Assembly: GCA_016704445.1 (NCBI GenBank)
Contig: JADJAE010000151.1
Location: 44,775 to 108,774 of the forward strand
Source: Deltaproteobacteria bacterium
GTDB lineage: Bacteria > Myxococcota_A > Polyangia > Polyangiales > Ga0077539
Length of the DNA: 64,000 bases
Reading direction: 5' to 3'
Under the pieces are notes generated by a model. That model saw only the letters and a program-made list of their open reading frames with translations, was not told the DNA's origin and did no database searches. The position numbers and the translations under genes were made by a program. Shown here piece by piece: positions 26,465 through 35,732 of the stretch (the first letter of the stretch is position 1; each line of letters begins with the position of its first letter).

Positions 26465-28710
26465 ATGAAGATCCCCGCCCCGTGGAGCCCCGCGCGCGGG
26501 CAGAGCCTCCTCGCGTTGACGGTCCTGCTGGTGGCCACGCTGCTCCCGTACCCCGCGCTGCTCACCTTCGACGCGGTGCACGTCCCCGACGACGTCTTCG
26601 TGTCCGACCTCTTCGGGGGCGAGCTCCCGCAGCGCGTGTCCGTCGGCCGCATGCTGCGCGCCGGGAGCCTCCCCACCTGGGAGCCGTCCCTCTACGGCGG
26701 CATGCCGCTCATGGGCGCCGACCCGATCGGCATCCTCTGCTTCGGGCTCATTGCGCGACCCGCGGCGGCCCTCGACGCCTTCCTGCTCGTCGTGCTCCTC
26801 GGGGCGTCGCTGGGCGGCTACGCGCTCGCGCGCAGGGTGGGCGCGTCTCGCCCGGGCGCCGTGCTGGCCGGCTTCGCGTGGGCTCACTCCGGCGTGATGA
26901 CCGCGCAGCTCCGCCACACCGGCATCGTCGCCACCATCGCGTGGACCCCGCTCGCGCTAGCCCTCCTCGACCGCGCGCTCGCGCCCCCGACGCGTCCTCC
27001 GGGTGCCCCGCGGCGCAGCACGCCCGGCGCCTCGTGGCCTTCGCGATCGTGCTCGGGGCGCAGACCCTCTCGGGCTTCCCGCAGGCCGTCTACGCCGCGC
27101 TCATGGCCTACGCCGTGTGGTCGATCGGCCGCCTCGCCTCGTGGCCTCTCGACGCGCGCGCTCGCTTCCCGTGGGCGCGCGTGTCGGCGCTCGCCCTCGG
27201 CTTCGGCGTGGCCTGCGCCCTGGGTCTGCTCATGGGTGCCGCGGCGCTCCTGCCGACGCGCGAGCTCGCCTCGCTGTCCGACCGCGCGGGGGGCGTGAGC
27301 TGGTCCTTCGCGTCGCACGCCACCTACTGGCCGAGGGCGGCGCTCAGCTTCCTCCTGCCGCACATCAACGGCGACGCCAGCGACGGCACCTACCGCGGCC
27401 CCGACCTCTTCTGGGAGTCCTACGGCTACGTCGGCCTCGCGACCGCGGCGCTCGCCGTGGGCGCCGCCGTCGCGGGGTGGCGCGGCCGGGTCGAGCGCAC
27501 CCTGCTGGCCGTCGCCGCGCTGGCCTACCTCTTCGTGCTCGGCGCCAACACGCCCTTCTACCGCCTCGCCTGGGAGCACCTCCCAGCCTTCCGCGGCTTC
27601 CGCTTTCCGACGCGCTTTCTCTTCCTCGTCGAGATCGCCCTGGTCACCCTCGCCGCCCTCGGGCTCACCCGCTTCGAGCGCTGGTACGCCGCGCGCGCGT
27701 CAGCTTCGCGCGCCCTCGCAGCGACCGCCGCGGTGGTCGCCCTCGTGGTGCTCGACCTCTGCGCGTGGCAGCCGCGGCAGAACCCCTTCGTGTCGGGCTC
27801 CGCGTGGCTCGAGGCCCCGGAGAGCGCGCGCACTCTCCGCCGCGAGGCGCAGCTCGGGCGCATCGTGTCGCTGGGCGCCTCCGAGGCGCACCTCGAGGCC
27901 TACAACCGCGGCCCCGGCTGGCGCTCGCTCGACCCCTTCTTCGCGCAGCGCGAGTCGATCGAGCCCAACACCCAGGCGCTCTGGGGCTTCGACGCCGCCA
28001 ACGGCTATCACCCGCTCCCCTTGCGAGGCCCGCTCTTCGTGTGGGGGCAGTACGGCGTGCTCTTCAGCGGGGTCGGCGGGAGGCTGCACCACGTCGATCC
28101 GACCCGCGTCGTGGCGCGCCCCTTCTTCGCCTCGCTGCTCGCGATGCAGGGGGTGACGCACGTGCTGGCGCCGGTCCCCATCGCCGACCCGCGCTTCGAG
28201 CGGGTGCCGTCGCGCTCGCCTTGGCTCGTCTACCGGCTGACCGATCCTCTGGGGCGCGCCTGGTACGCCGACGGCGCCGAGGCGATCGCCGACCGTCGTG
28301 ACGCCCTCGCGCGCGCGCAGCGACCGGGCTACGACCCGCGGCGCACGGTGCTGGTGCGCGACCCCACTGGCGCGGTGACGCCCTCGGAGGGAGCGGCGCC
28401 CGGCGCCACGGTGTCGTGGCGTCGCCCGGAGGCGCACCGCATCGAGGTGAGCGTCGACGCCGCGCGGGCCGGGTGGCTGGTGCTCGCCGAGAGCTGGCAC
28501 CCCGACTGGGAGGTCACCGTCGACGGCCGCGCCCGCGCGCCCGTGGAGGCGCACCTCGTCGGTCAGGCCGTGCGCATCGAGCCCGGCCGACACCTCGTGC
28601 GATGGCGCTTCCGGGGAACCTCCCTGCGCCGAGGCGTCGCCGTGTCGCTCACGGCGCTGGGGTTGCTCCTGGCGATCGCGGCGGCGGCGCGATCGCGACG
28701 GCCATCATGA
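26465..28710 (+). CDS. YfhO-family polytopic membrane protein (one frameshift)
   Basis: The protein starts MKIPAPWSPARGQSLLALTV and has about ten membrane helices, then a soluble C-terminal domain ending near ARSRRPS. Typical YfhO features are PTWEPSLYGGMPLMGADPIG in the first loop, then LLPHINGDASDG and FRGFRFPTRFLFLVEI. The C-terminal domain has AESWHPDWEVTVDG (YfhO DP-type block). YfhO proteins are GT-C-like glycosyltransferases acting on lipoteichoic or surface glycans in Firmicutes; the substrate here is unknown. The frame shifts near 26991 in a run of five C where six would restore it. The last 62 bp overlap the convergent GT-C gene. Confidence 0.82.
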
Positions 28711-29896
28711 GCGCAGGGCCGAGCGGCTCGAAGTAGTTGAGGTGGCTCATCTTGTTGAAGGCGAGGAAGACCAGGTCGGCCAGGACGAAGGCGCGCAGCG
28801 CGGAGGAGGCGTCGCCCCGGCGGGCGGAGCGCAGCGACCACGCGACCAGCGCCGCCCCGAGCGCGTACCACGCGGGCCGGAGCGCGGCGGGGATCCACCC
28901 GGCCAGCGCCGACCGCTCCACGTCATGGGCGACGGCGTAGAAGAGCAGCGTGGCGGAGGCGAAGTCCGTGGCGCCCGCGAGCAGCGCCGGGGCGAAGACC
29001 AGCAGCATCGTGAGCGTCGCGCCCAGGGCGAAGCGACGCCGTGCCTCGGGGTCGTCGTAGAGCGCGACGCCCAGCGAGGCGAGCACCAGCGCGCCCGGGA
29101 AGAGCTTCATCCCGAAGCTGGCGGCGGCGAGGACCCCGGCGAGGGCGTAGCGTCTGCGCTCGTGGGCCGCGAAGGCCAGCAGCAGCAGCGGGGCGATCAC
29201 GAGGTCCGTCGAGCACTCCTCGAAGAGCTGGAAGCCCAGCACCGGGTTGCATAGCAGCGCCGCCCAGGCCGCGGTGAAGGCGAGGGTGCGGGAGCCGGGG
29301 GGGCGCAGCGCGCGCACCAGAACGGCGGAGGCGAGCAGGGTGGCGGCGAGGGCCGCGAGGAGGGTCGCCCGCAGCGACGCGACGCCGTCGAGGAAGGCGG
29401 TGGCGGGGACGAAGGCCGCGGCCATCAGCGGGAAGTAGGGGTAGCCGTAGCGGTAGGGGACGCCCCGGAGGGTGACCGCTCCGTCGGCGCGGCGGACGAC
29501 GCCCCGAGAGGGCTCGTGGACGATCTCGGTGCGCTGGCAGCGGAGCCGGTAGGGGTTGTCGCCTCGCAGCAGGGCGGAGGCGGCGCAGTGGGTGTTGTCG
29601 CCGATGTCGAGCACCGTCGAGCGGAAGTCGCGGAAGTGCGCGGCGTCCTGCCAGGAGCGGACGAGGTCGAGGGAGCCGACGGCGATCCAGACGAGGAGGG
29701 CGGCGGTAAGCAGTCGGGCGGCGCGAGGGGGGACCGTCGCCGACCAGCGGGCCAGGAGCGAGGCGGGGAGGGCGAGGACGGCGGCGAGCCCGAGGGTGAG
29801 CGCGCCGAGCCTCAGCCCGTCGAAGTGCTGACTGCCTTGGAGGAGGTGCCAGAGCGCGGCGAGGGCCGCGAGGCGGAGGAGCCCTGACCAGGGCAT
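28649..29896 (-). CDS. GT87/DUF2029-like integral membrane glycosyltransferase
   Basis: The 415-residue product is almost wholly hydrophobic with ten or more helices. DIGDNTHCAASALLRGDNPY in the first large loop holds the acidic and NPY residues expected in GT-C/GT87 mannosyltransferases. It has also RYGYPYFPLMAAAFVPATAF and FGMKLFPGALVLASLG, typical of DUF2029. Members use polyprenyl-phosphate sugars at the membrane. It is the last gene of a four-gene minus-strand unit, with only 7 bp to the upstream barrel gene. The 3' end overlaps the YfhO-like gene. Confidence 0.72.
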   Translation of the reverse strand: MPWSGLLRLAALAALWHLLQGSQHFDGLRLGALTLGLAAVLALPASLLARWSATVPPRAARLLTAALLVWIAVGSLDLVRSWQDAAHFRDFRSTVLDIGDNTHCAASALLRGDNPYRLRCQRTEIVHEPSRGVVRRADGAVTLRGVPYRYGYPYFPLMAAAFVPATAFLDGVASLRATLLAALAATLLASAVLVRALRPPGSRTLAFTAAWAALLCNPVLGFQLFEECSTDLVIAPLLLLAFAAHERRRYALAGVLAAASFGMKLFPGALVLASLGVALYDDPEARRRFALGATLTMLLVFAPALLAGATDFASATLLFYAVAHDVERSALAGWIPAALRPAWYALGAALVAWSLRSARRGDASSALRAFVLADLVFLAFNKMSHLNYFEPLGPALMMAVAIAPPPRSPGATPAP

Positions 29897-29903
29897 CGGA
29901 GGA

Positions 29904-31646
29904 TCAGAAGCGGGCTTGCGCCGTGATGCCGAAGCCGAGCTGGTTGGGCGACTGGAAGACGCGCACCTGGCGGGTTCCGGAGGCGTCGACCTGGAGGAGG
30001 GTGCTGTTCTGGTCGAGCACGTACTGCACCCAGAAGATGCCGGCCATGATGGTGGAGAGGTCCCACCGGAGCGAGGCGCGGGTGGAGATGATGGGCACGC
30101 GGTCTTCGCCCGGCGGCAGGATGGAGAAGTTGCCAGCGCGGCGGATGACCAGGGTGCGCGACGAGAGCAGCGAGCCCTCGCGCACGGTGGAGCTGAAGGT
30201 CGCGGGCATCTGCACGCCCACGATGAGGCTCGGGGTCATGTGGAGGCGGGCGAGGGTGTAGTCGACCTGCGCGGCGAAGAAGAGCTCGGGCTGCACCACC
30301 GCGTCGCTGGGAAGCGTCTGGAAGGGGATGAAGCTCGGCACGTCGCGCAGCAGGAAGGGAACATCCCGGAAGAGCCCGGTGAGGCTTGCGCCGAAGTACC
30401 CGGCCTTGAGGCGTCCCTGGAGCGCGCCGGCGAAGCCCGGCTGGATGGCGGTGCGCCCGGGGAAGTTGATGTCCGCGAGGTTCTGCGCCGTGGCGGTGAC
30501 CTCGGCGGAGAGGGCGTACTGCACCGTGCCGGGGGTGAAGGTCTCCGGCGCGAAGGCGACGAAGGGCGCCGTCGGGTCGTTGCGGTAGAGCATCATGTCG
30601 AGCGACTGCGTAGTGCGCAGCCCCGACGAGTACACGGCCCGGGCGGAGGCGCCGAAGATGTACACCTGCTGGCCGCGCACCCCGGCGAAGTCGAAGCGCC
30701 CCTGGGCGAACCAGCCGCCCGAGAGGTCGAAGCGGAAGGAGTCGCCGGCGCGGAGGCCGAGGCCCGCGAGGCCGGCGTACTGGGTCTCCTCGACGCGCAC
30801 CACCTCGATGTCGCGCGACGAGGTGACCACCTCCAGCGGAACCACGATGCCGGAGGTCTTGAAGCCCGCCCAGAGCGAGAGACCGCCGATGTCGAGGGAG
30901 AGCTTCACGCCCGGCGCCGGGCCGACGCGGCGGGGGAACACGCTGTTGCCGCCCCAGGAGAGGTCCCAGAGGTAGCCCAGCCGGAAGCGGTCGGTGTCGA
31001 AGGGGAAGAAGGTGATCGCGAAGGCGTCGCGGTTGTTGCGGCCCTCGCTCAGGGCGTACGAGACGCGGAGGTACGTGCCGGCGTCGTAGAAGGCCTGGTT
31101 GAGATTGCCCGACCCGCTGGAGAGCGCCGCGAGGTCGACGCGGAGCACCAGCGCGGCCTCGGTGTTGACCCTCGGGATGAAGCCCGGGGCGCGGGCGTAC
31201 ATCGCCAGGTGGGTGAGGTTCTCGCGGCCCGCGAAGCGGCTGTTGAGGGCGTCGAAGAAGAGCTGGTACTGCGAGCGGTCGCCGATGCGGGGCAGCGGCG
31301 AGACGGGCACCCGCTGGCCGGTGGCGGCGAGCAGGTCGTCGTCGCCGAAGGTCCAGGTGATGCGGGTGTCGATGAAGTCGTGGCTGGTGCGCGGCGCGGC
31401 GCGGCCCTGGTCGCCCGCGGCGGTGCCCGGGCCCGCCATGCGGTCGCCCGGGGGGAGGGCGCCCTGCGCGGCTGGCGCCGGGACGACGAGCACGGTCCGT
31501 GACGGCTCGGACGTCGGGGGGGCGACCTGCGTCGCGGCCGGCGTCGGAGCAGGCGGCTGCTGCGGCTGCTGCTGCGCCCACGCGCCCGGAGTCCCCACCA
31601 ACACTGCGGCCAGCGCGCTGCGCCTCGCGATCGAACGGCGATTCAT
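29904..31646 (-). CDS. Large outer-membrane beta-barrel protein
   Basis: I choose the ATG at 31646 (MNRRSIARRSALAAVLVGTP, cleavage after GAWAQ) over one 15 bp upstream. The mature part starts with Gln/Pro-rich sequence, then about 20 amphipathic strands: RVSYALSEGRNNRDAFAITF, FRLGYLWDLSWGGNSVFPRR and later. It ends ITAQARF with the C-terminal Phe required for BamA recognition. The 580-residue length suits a porin or gliding/secretin accessory barrel. It is 30 bp downstream of a lipoprotein and co-oriented with a 5'-nucleotidase, so the three may act together at the outer membrane. No named family is recognised. Confidence 0.78.
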   Translation of the reverse strand: MNRRSIARRSALAAVLVGTPGAWAQQQPQQPPAPTPAATQVAPPTSEPSRTVLVVPAPAAQGALPPGDRMAGPGTAAGDQGRAAPRTSHDFIDTRITWTFGDDDLLAATGQRVPVSPLPRIGDRSQYQLFFDALNSRFAGRENLTHLAMYARAPGFIPRVNTEAALVLRVDLAALSSGSGNLNQAFYDAGTYLRVSYALSEGRNNRDAFAITFFPFDTDRFRLGYLWDLSWGGNSVFPRRVGPAPGVKLSLDIGGLSLWAGFKTSGIVVPLEVVTSSRDIEVVRVEETQYAGLAGLGLRAGDSFRFDLSGGWFAQGRFDFAGVRGQQVYIFGASARAVYSSGLRTTQSLDMMLYRNDPTAPFVAFAPETFTPGTVQYALSAEVTATAQNLADINFPGRTAIQPGFAGALQGRLKAGYFGASLTGLFRDVPFLLRDVPSFIPFQTLPSDAVVQPELFFAAQVDYTLARLHMTPSLIVGVQMPATFSSTVREGSLLSSRTLVIRRAGNFSILPPGEDRVPIISTRASLRWDLSTIMAGIFWVQYVLDQNSTLLQVDASGTRQVRVFQSPNQLGFGITAQARF

Positions 31647-31676
31647 CGAGTACCCTTTCAACCTATAGATCGTCTG

Positions 31677-33167
31677 TCACTCTTCGGCGATCGACCGCTC
31701 GTGGAGGCAGCAGTCGCGCGGATGCTCACACACCGTCTGGCCGTCGCCCTGCACCACGAAGTCGGCGCCGCAGCGGGGCTGGATGATCCAGTTGGGCCCC
31801 ACCTGCTTGAGGGTCCCGGTCACCGTGGCCGTCGGGCCACGCAGCCGCTGCGGATCGAAGTTGGGGTTCACGATGCGCGGCGCGATGGCCATGCGCGCCC
31901 GGGCGCCTGCGCCCATCGCGGGGAGCGTCACCGTGACCTGTCCGTAGCGGTTCCAGTTGCTCCACTCGGAGCAGTTGATGTCCGCGGCGCAGGCGTCGGC
32001 GCACTGGTTCTCCGGGCCGCCGTCGTAGGTGATGCGGCCGTCGGTGTTGAGGTCGCAGTTGGTGGCCCCCATGGAGGGGATACCGTTGGGTGCGAGCCCG
32101 GGGCCCATGAGCGACGGCAGGAGCACCTCGCGCACGCGGGCCAGGGACGACTCGTGGCGCTCCATGAGGATGTCCATGGCGAGCGTGGTCGGGGTGATCT
32201 CCATGGGGTCGGGGATGAGGCACTGCCCCGCGGCGGCGTCGTTGGGGCGCCACGCGAGGCCGATCTGGTAGCCGGGCTGCGCGAGCTGCGTGGTGCTGAC
32301 GAACTCCGCGACGGACCCGGTGAGGGTGTCGATGAGGTCGCACGGGCGCATGCCGTCCGGCGAGCGGAAGTTGAACGAATACAGGCTGTTGTAACAGGGC
32401 TGTCCGTCGCACGATCGGTCGTCGATGTCCGTCACGAAGAAGCCCGAGTTGTCGGTCTGCGTGACGACCATGCGGTGCCGGCGGTCGCCCGCCGGGGGGG
32501 CGTCGGGGGTGACCCGGCCGCGGAGGGTGACGCGCTCTCCCAGCAGCGGGGTGACGGCGCTGCGGCCCTGCACGTCGATGATGTTGGGGAGGCTGAAGAA
32601 GAGCGGCTCGCTGGTGCCGACGGCGTAGGAGCCTGCGCGCTCGGTGTCGTCGTTGGCGGCGGCGCACCCGAGGTCGGCGGGGTAGTCGACGAGGCCGTCG
32701 CCGTCGTCGTCGCGGCCGTTGGAGCACGAGGGGGCGGGCGTGCGGCGAGGGTCGACGGGGGTGTACCCGAGCTCCTCGGCCCAGATGCGGGACTCGCCGT
32801 AGCCGCGGGCCACGGTGACCTCGAGCCCGGTGGCCACGCCGCTGGTGAGCTTCACCATGTTGCCCAGCACCGAGCCCTCGGGGCCCGTCACCGAGCGAAA
32901 CTGCCCCGGCGCCATGGAGAGCCGCACCCAGCCGTTGAAGTCCGTGGCGAGGCGGTTGTCGCGCAAGCGCACCTCCACCCGTAGCTGCAGGGCGACGCCG
33001 TCGCTGGAGAAGGGGAGCGGGGCCGCGGCGGTGCCCCGGTTGCCGCCGGTGGTGACGACCACCGAGGCCACAGCCCCGGCGCGGTCTTCCTGGTAGAGGT
33101 CGGGGATGCCGCCGCCGCAGCTGGCGAGCACGAGGGCGAGGACGCTGTACGAGCGCGCGGTCTTCAT
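31677..33167 (-). CDS. Surface lipoprotein with Asp-rich calcium-like motif
   Basis: The start at 33167 (MKTARSYSVLALVLASCGGG) gives a lipobox LASC. Near residue 150 is SCSNGRDDDGDGLVDYPADL, an Asp-rich loop like thrombospondin type 3 calcium repeats. Later come FFVTDIDDRSCDG and a Cys-rich end (GQTVCEHPRDCCLHERS). The region around RVTLRGRVTPDAPPAGDRRH recalls OB-fold-like exported domains. It overlaps the stop of the 5'-nucleotidase by an ATGA, so the two are translationally coupled and probably share a task outside the cell. The protein is 496 residues. Confidence 0.82.
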   Translation of the reverse strand: MKTARSYSVLALVLASCGGGIPDLYQEDRAGAVASVVVTTGGNRGTAAAPLPFSSDGVALQLRVEVRLRDNRLATDFNGWVRLSMAPGQFRSVTGPEGSVLGNMVKLTSGVATGLEVTVARGYGESRIWAEELGYTPVDPRRTPAPSCSNGRDDDGDGLVDYPADLGCAAANDDTERAGSYAVGTSEPLFFSLPNIIDVQGRSAVTPLLGERVTLRGRVTPDAPPAGDRRHRMVVTQTDNSGFFVTDIDDRSCDGQPCYNSLYSFNFRSPDGMRPCDLIDTLTGSVAEFVSTTQLAQPGYQIGLAWRPNDAAAGQCLIPDPMEITPTTLAMDILMERHESSLARVREVLLPSLMGPGLAPNGIPSMGATNCDLNTDGRITYDGGPENQCADACAADINCSEWSNWNRYGQVTVTLPAMGAGARARMAIAPRIVNPNFDPQRLRGPTATVTGTLKQVGPNWIIQPRCGADFVVQGDGQTVCEHPRDCCLHERSIAEE

Positions 33168-35521
33168 CGGCTCACCATCCGGAGGCGGCCGTCGACGCGG
33201 GCGCCGGTGCTGTCGTCGATGCAGGAGAGGATGCGGCAGGAGAGCGCCGCGCGGGTGGAGGCGGTGCACTGGCAGGCGCGGGTGGCGGCGGCGTTGGGGA
33301 GCGACGGGCAGCTGCGGCGCACCAGGGCCTCGATGTCGTCGCGGCACTGGCGCAGCACGCAGCGGCCGGCGCCCGCGGCGCAGGTGGAGACCGTGCCGCA
33401 GGTGCGGGAGCCGTCGTCGTAGACCTGGCGGCCCTCGCAGGCGCAGACCAGCGTCGGGTCCATGCAGTCGTTGTCCGACTGGCAATCGCGGAGGCCGTCG
33501 TCGGGGTGCGCGGGGATCGACTGGAGCGCGCGGTCGGTCACCCCGGCGCGGCGGTTGCGCTCGATGGTGACGGTGGGGTCATAGCCGCAGGGGCGGGCGT
33601 TGCGCACGAGGTCGACGACGGCGTCGCGCTGCTCGACGCGGGTGTCGACCTGGGTGGTGTTGCGCTGGAGCACGAAGAAGCCCGACCCGCCGCCGGCGAT
33701 GTAGTTGTTCACCGCGGCGGCGTAGGAGGCGTTGAGCGAGAGCGGGGTCATGCAGCGGTGCGCGTTGGGCTCGCAGAGCGAGCGCTCCGCGGGGGCCGTC
33801 GCCTCGAAGCCGCCGGGGTTGCAGCTGTCGTCGTTGACGCAGGGGCGGTCGGTGACGCCGATGTTGATGGTCTCGGCGCAGTTGTTGAGCACCTGGCCCT
33901 GCTCGTCGCGGCGGCTGGGGCAGGCACCGCAGACGATGACCACGCGGGCGCCGGCGATCTGCGCCTGCGAGTTGCAGCCGCGGCCGGCGGAGCGGCGCGC
34001 GACGAAGTCGAACATCTCCTGCACCTCGCGGCCCGAGAGGTTCATCGTGGTGATGGAGTTGTCGAAGGGGAACACGTTGAACATCTGGTCGAGCGAGATG
34101 GGCCCGGCGGGGATGTTGTCTCGGATGCCGAGGGAGTTGGTGAGGGAGAAGTCGGTCTGCACCCCGAGGCGCAGCCACATGCTGGTGGTGACCAGGTTGC
34201 CGAGGGCGGAGTCGCCGCCGTTGTCGGGCGTGCGGGTGATGTCCGCGGGGGCGTAGCCGACGAGGTTGTCGAGGTTGGCCAGCGAGTCGAGCGCGCGGGC
34301 GTAGGGCTCGAGGAGGTTCTTCATCGTGGGCTCTTCGGGCACGGTGCTGTCGACCGGGAAGAGCGTGAAGCGGTGCGAGACGACCTCCCAGCGGTCGCGG
34401 GCGTCGTAGTCCTGGGGGTGGCCGGGGTAGATGCGCTCCGGGTCGCGGGAGAGCACCGAGTCGAGGCGGCCGAGGTACTTCATGAAGGCGCCGGAGTGCT
34501 GCAGGATGGCGCGGCGCGGGCGGCAGGCGCGGGCGCGGTAGCCACGGGCGAGCAGCCAGTAGTTGCGGGTGCCGGAGGGCGGGCACACGCCGCTGGGGGC
34601 GCAGCACTCGTCGGCGCCGCAGGCGGCGGTGGAGGCGGTGCGCTCGACGACGTCGCTCAGCGCGGGGACGAAGTGGTTGCCGCGCTGGTCGAAGGGCCGG
34701 CAGTCGGTGACCTCCTGCGTCGGGTTGAGCACGATGTGGAGGTGGCCGCCGAGGACGATGTCGACGCCGGTGGTGAACTCCAGCGTGTGGATGTCGTCTT
34801 CGAGGCCGATGTGGCTGACCATCACGATGACGTCGGCGCCCTGCTCTCGCACGAGGTCGATGTAGTGCTGGGCGGTCTCGATGGTGTTGAGGGGCGTGAT
34901 GCCGAGGCGGTTGGGCTGGTCGAAGATCGAGGTGATCGACGAGAGGTTGCCCATCCCGATGACGCCGACCTTGAGCCCGCGGAGGTTGAAGAAGACGTAG
35001 GGCTTGGCGAAGCGGCCGAGCTCGGAGGAGCCCGGGGTGGTGGGGTCGTCGAACTGGTAGTTGGCCGCGAGGGTCTCGAAGGTGCCCCAGCGGGAGAACT
35101 GCCGGGCGAAGTTGAGGGCGCCGCGGTCGAACTCGTGGTTGCCGATGACCACCGCATCGACGCCGGTGTGGGCGAGGGCTCGCACCTCGGCCTCGCCGTT
35201 GAAGAAGTTGAAGATCGGGGCGCCCTGGAAGCAGTCGCCGGAGTCGAGGTGCAGGATGCGGTCGGCGTGACGCCGCTCGCGCTGGATGAGGTAGTTCATC
35301 CGGGCGGCGCCGCCGAAGGGGGCCTTGGAGGGGTCGAGGCCGAGGTTCTGGTCGGTCTGGTTGACCTGCTGGAAGTACGGGAAGAGGCGCGAGTGCCAGT
35401 CCGCCGTGTGCAACAGCGTGAGGCGCACGTCGCCGCGGAGGTCGTACTGCTCCCCGGGGCTGTTGCAGCCGATGGCGAAGAGGCTCAGCGCAAAGAGCGC
35501 AAAGGCGATCGCGCGGGACAT
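33164..35521 (-). CDS. 5'-nucleotidase/UshA-type metallophosphatase lipoprotein
   Basis: The start at 35521 (MSRAIAFALFALSLFAIGCN) is a lipoprotein signal with lipobox IGC. Metal ligands of the metallophosphatase domain are visible: D41 and H43 in HTADWHSR, D93 in LDSGDCFQGAP, N128-H129 in GNHEFD, H237 in VSHIGLE and GGHLH at 258-262. The C-terminal 5'-nucleotidase domain (about 440-690) holds ITRTPDNGGDSALGNLVTTS and SLTNSLGIRDNI. A Cys-rich extension of about 90 residues follows, unlike UshA. It probably hydrolyses nucleotides or related phosphoesters at the cell surface. It heads the operon with the lipoprotein, barrel and glycosyltransferase genes. Confidence 0.92.
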   Translation of the reverse strand: MSRAIAFALFALSLFAIGCNSPGEQYDLRGDVRLTLLHTADWHSRLFPYFQQVNQTDQNLGLDPSKAPFGGAARMNYLIQRERRHADRILHLDSGDCFQGAPIFNFFNGEAEVRALAHTGVDAVVIGNHEFDRGALNFARQFSRWGTFETLAANYQFDDPTTPGSSELGRFAKPYVFFNLRGLKVGVIGMGNLSSITSIFDQPNRLGITPLNTIETAQHYIDLVREQGADVIVMVSHIGLEDDIHTLEFTTGVDIVLGGHLHIVLNPTQEVTDCRPFDQRGNHFVPALSDVVERTASTAACGADECCAPSGVCPPSGTRNYWLLARGYRARACRPRRAILQHSGAFMKYLGRLDSVLSRDPERIYPGHPQDYDARDRWEVVSHRFTLFPVDSTVPEEPTMKNLLEPYARALDSLANLDNLVGYAPADITRTPDNGGDSALGNLVTTSMWLRLGVQTDFSLTNSLGIRDNIPAGPISLDQMFNVFPFDNSITTMNLSGREVQEMFDFVARRSAGRGCNSQAQIAGARVVIVCGACPSRRDEQGQVLNNCAETINIGVTDRPCVNDDSCNPGGFEATAPAERSLCEPNAHRCMTPLSLNASYAAAVNNYIAGGGSGFFVLQRNTTQVDTRVEQRDAVVDLVRNARPCGYDPTVTIERNRRAGVTDRALQSIPAHPDDGLRDCQSDNDCMDPTLVCACEGRQVYDDGSRTCGTVSTCAAGAGRCVLRQCRDDIEALVRRSCPSLPNAAATRACQCTASTRAALSCRILSCIDDSTGARVDGRLRMVSR

Positions 35522-35732
35522 CACGGCGCGGGGGGTCGACACGTCACGCGATCGCAAGGAAACCTCTCCACATCCGAACGGGCGTTGGCACCGGGTGGGG
35601 GCTCATAAACCCGAAGCGCCCGCGGCGGCAAGCAAGGTCACCGATGGTTGCGCTGTACGGGCGGCCGCTCGGAGCAGTACACCGGGCGACGCGGGGTGAA
35701 AGGTCCACCTTCGCCAGGGAGGGTGTAGCTCT

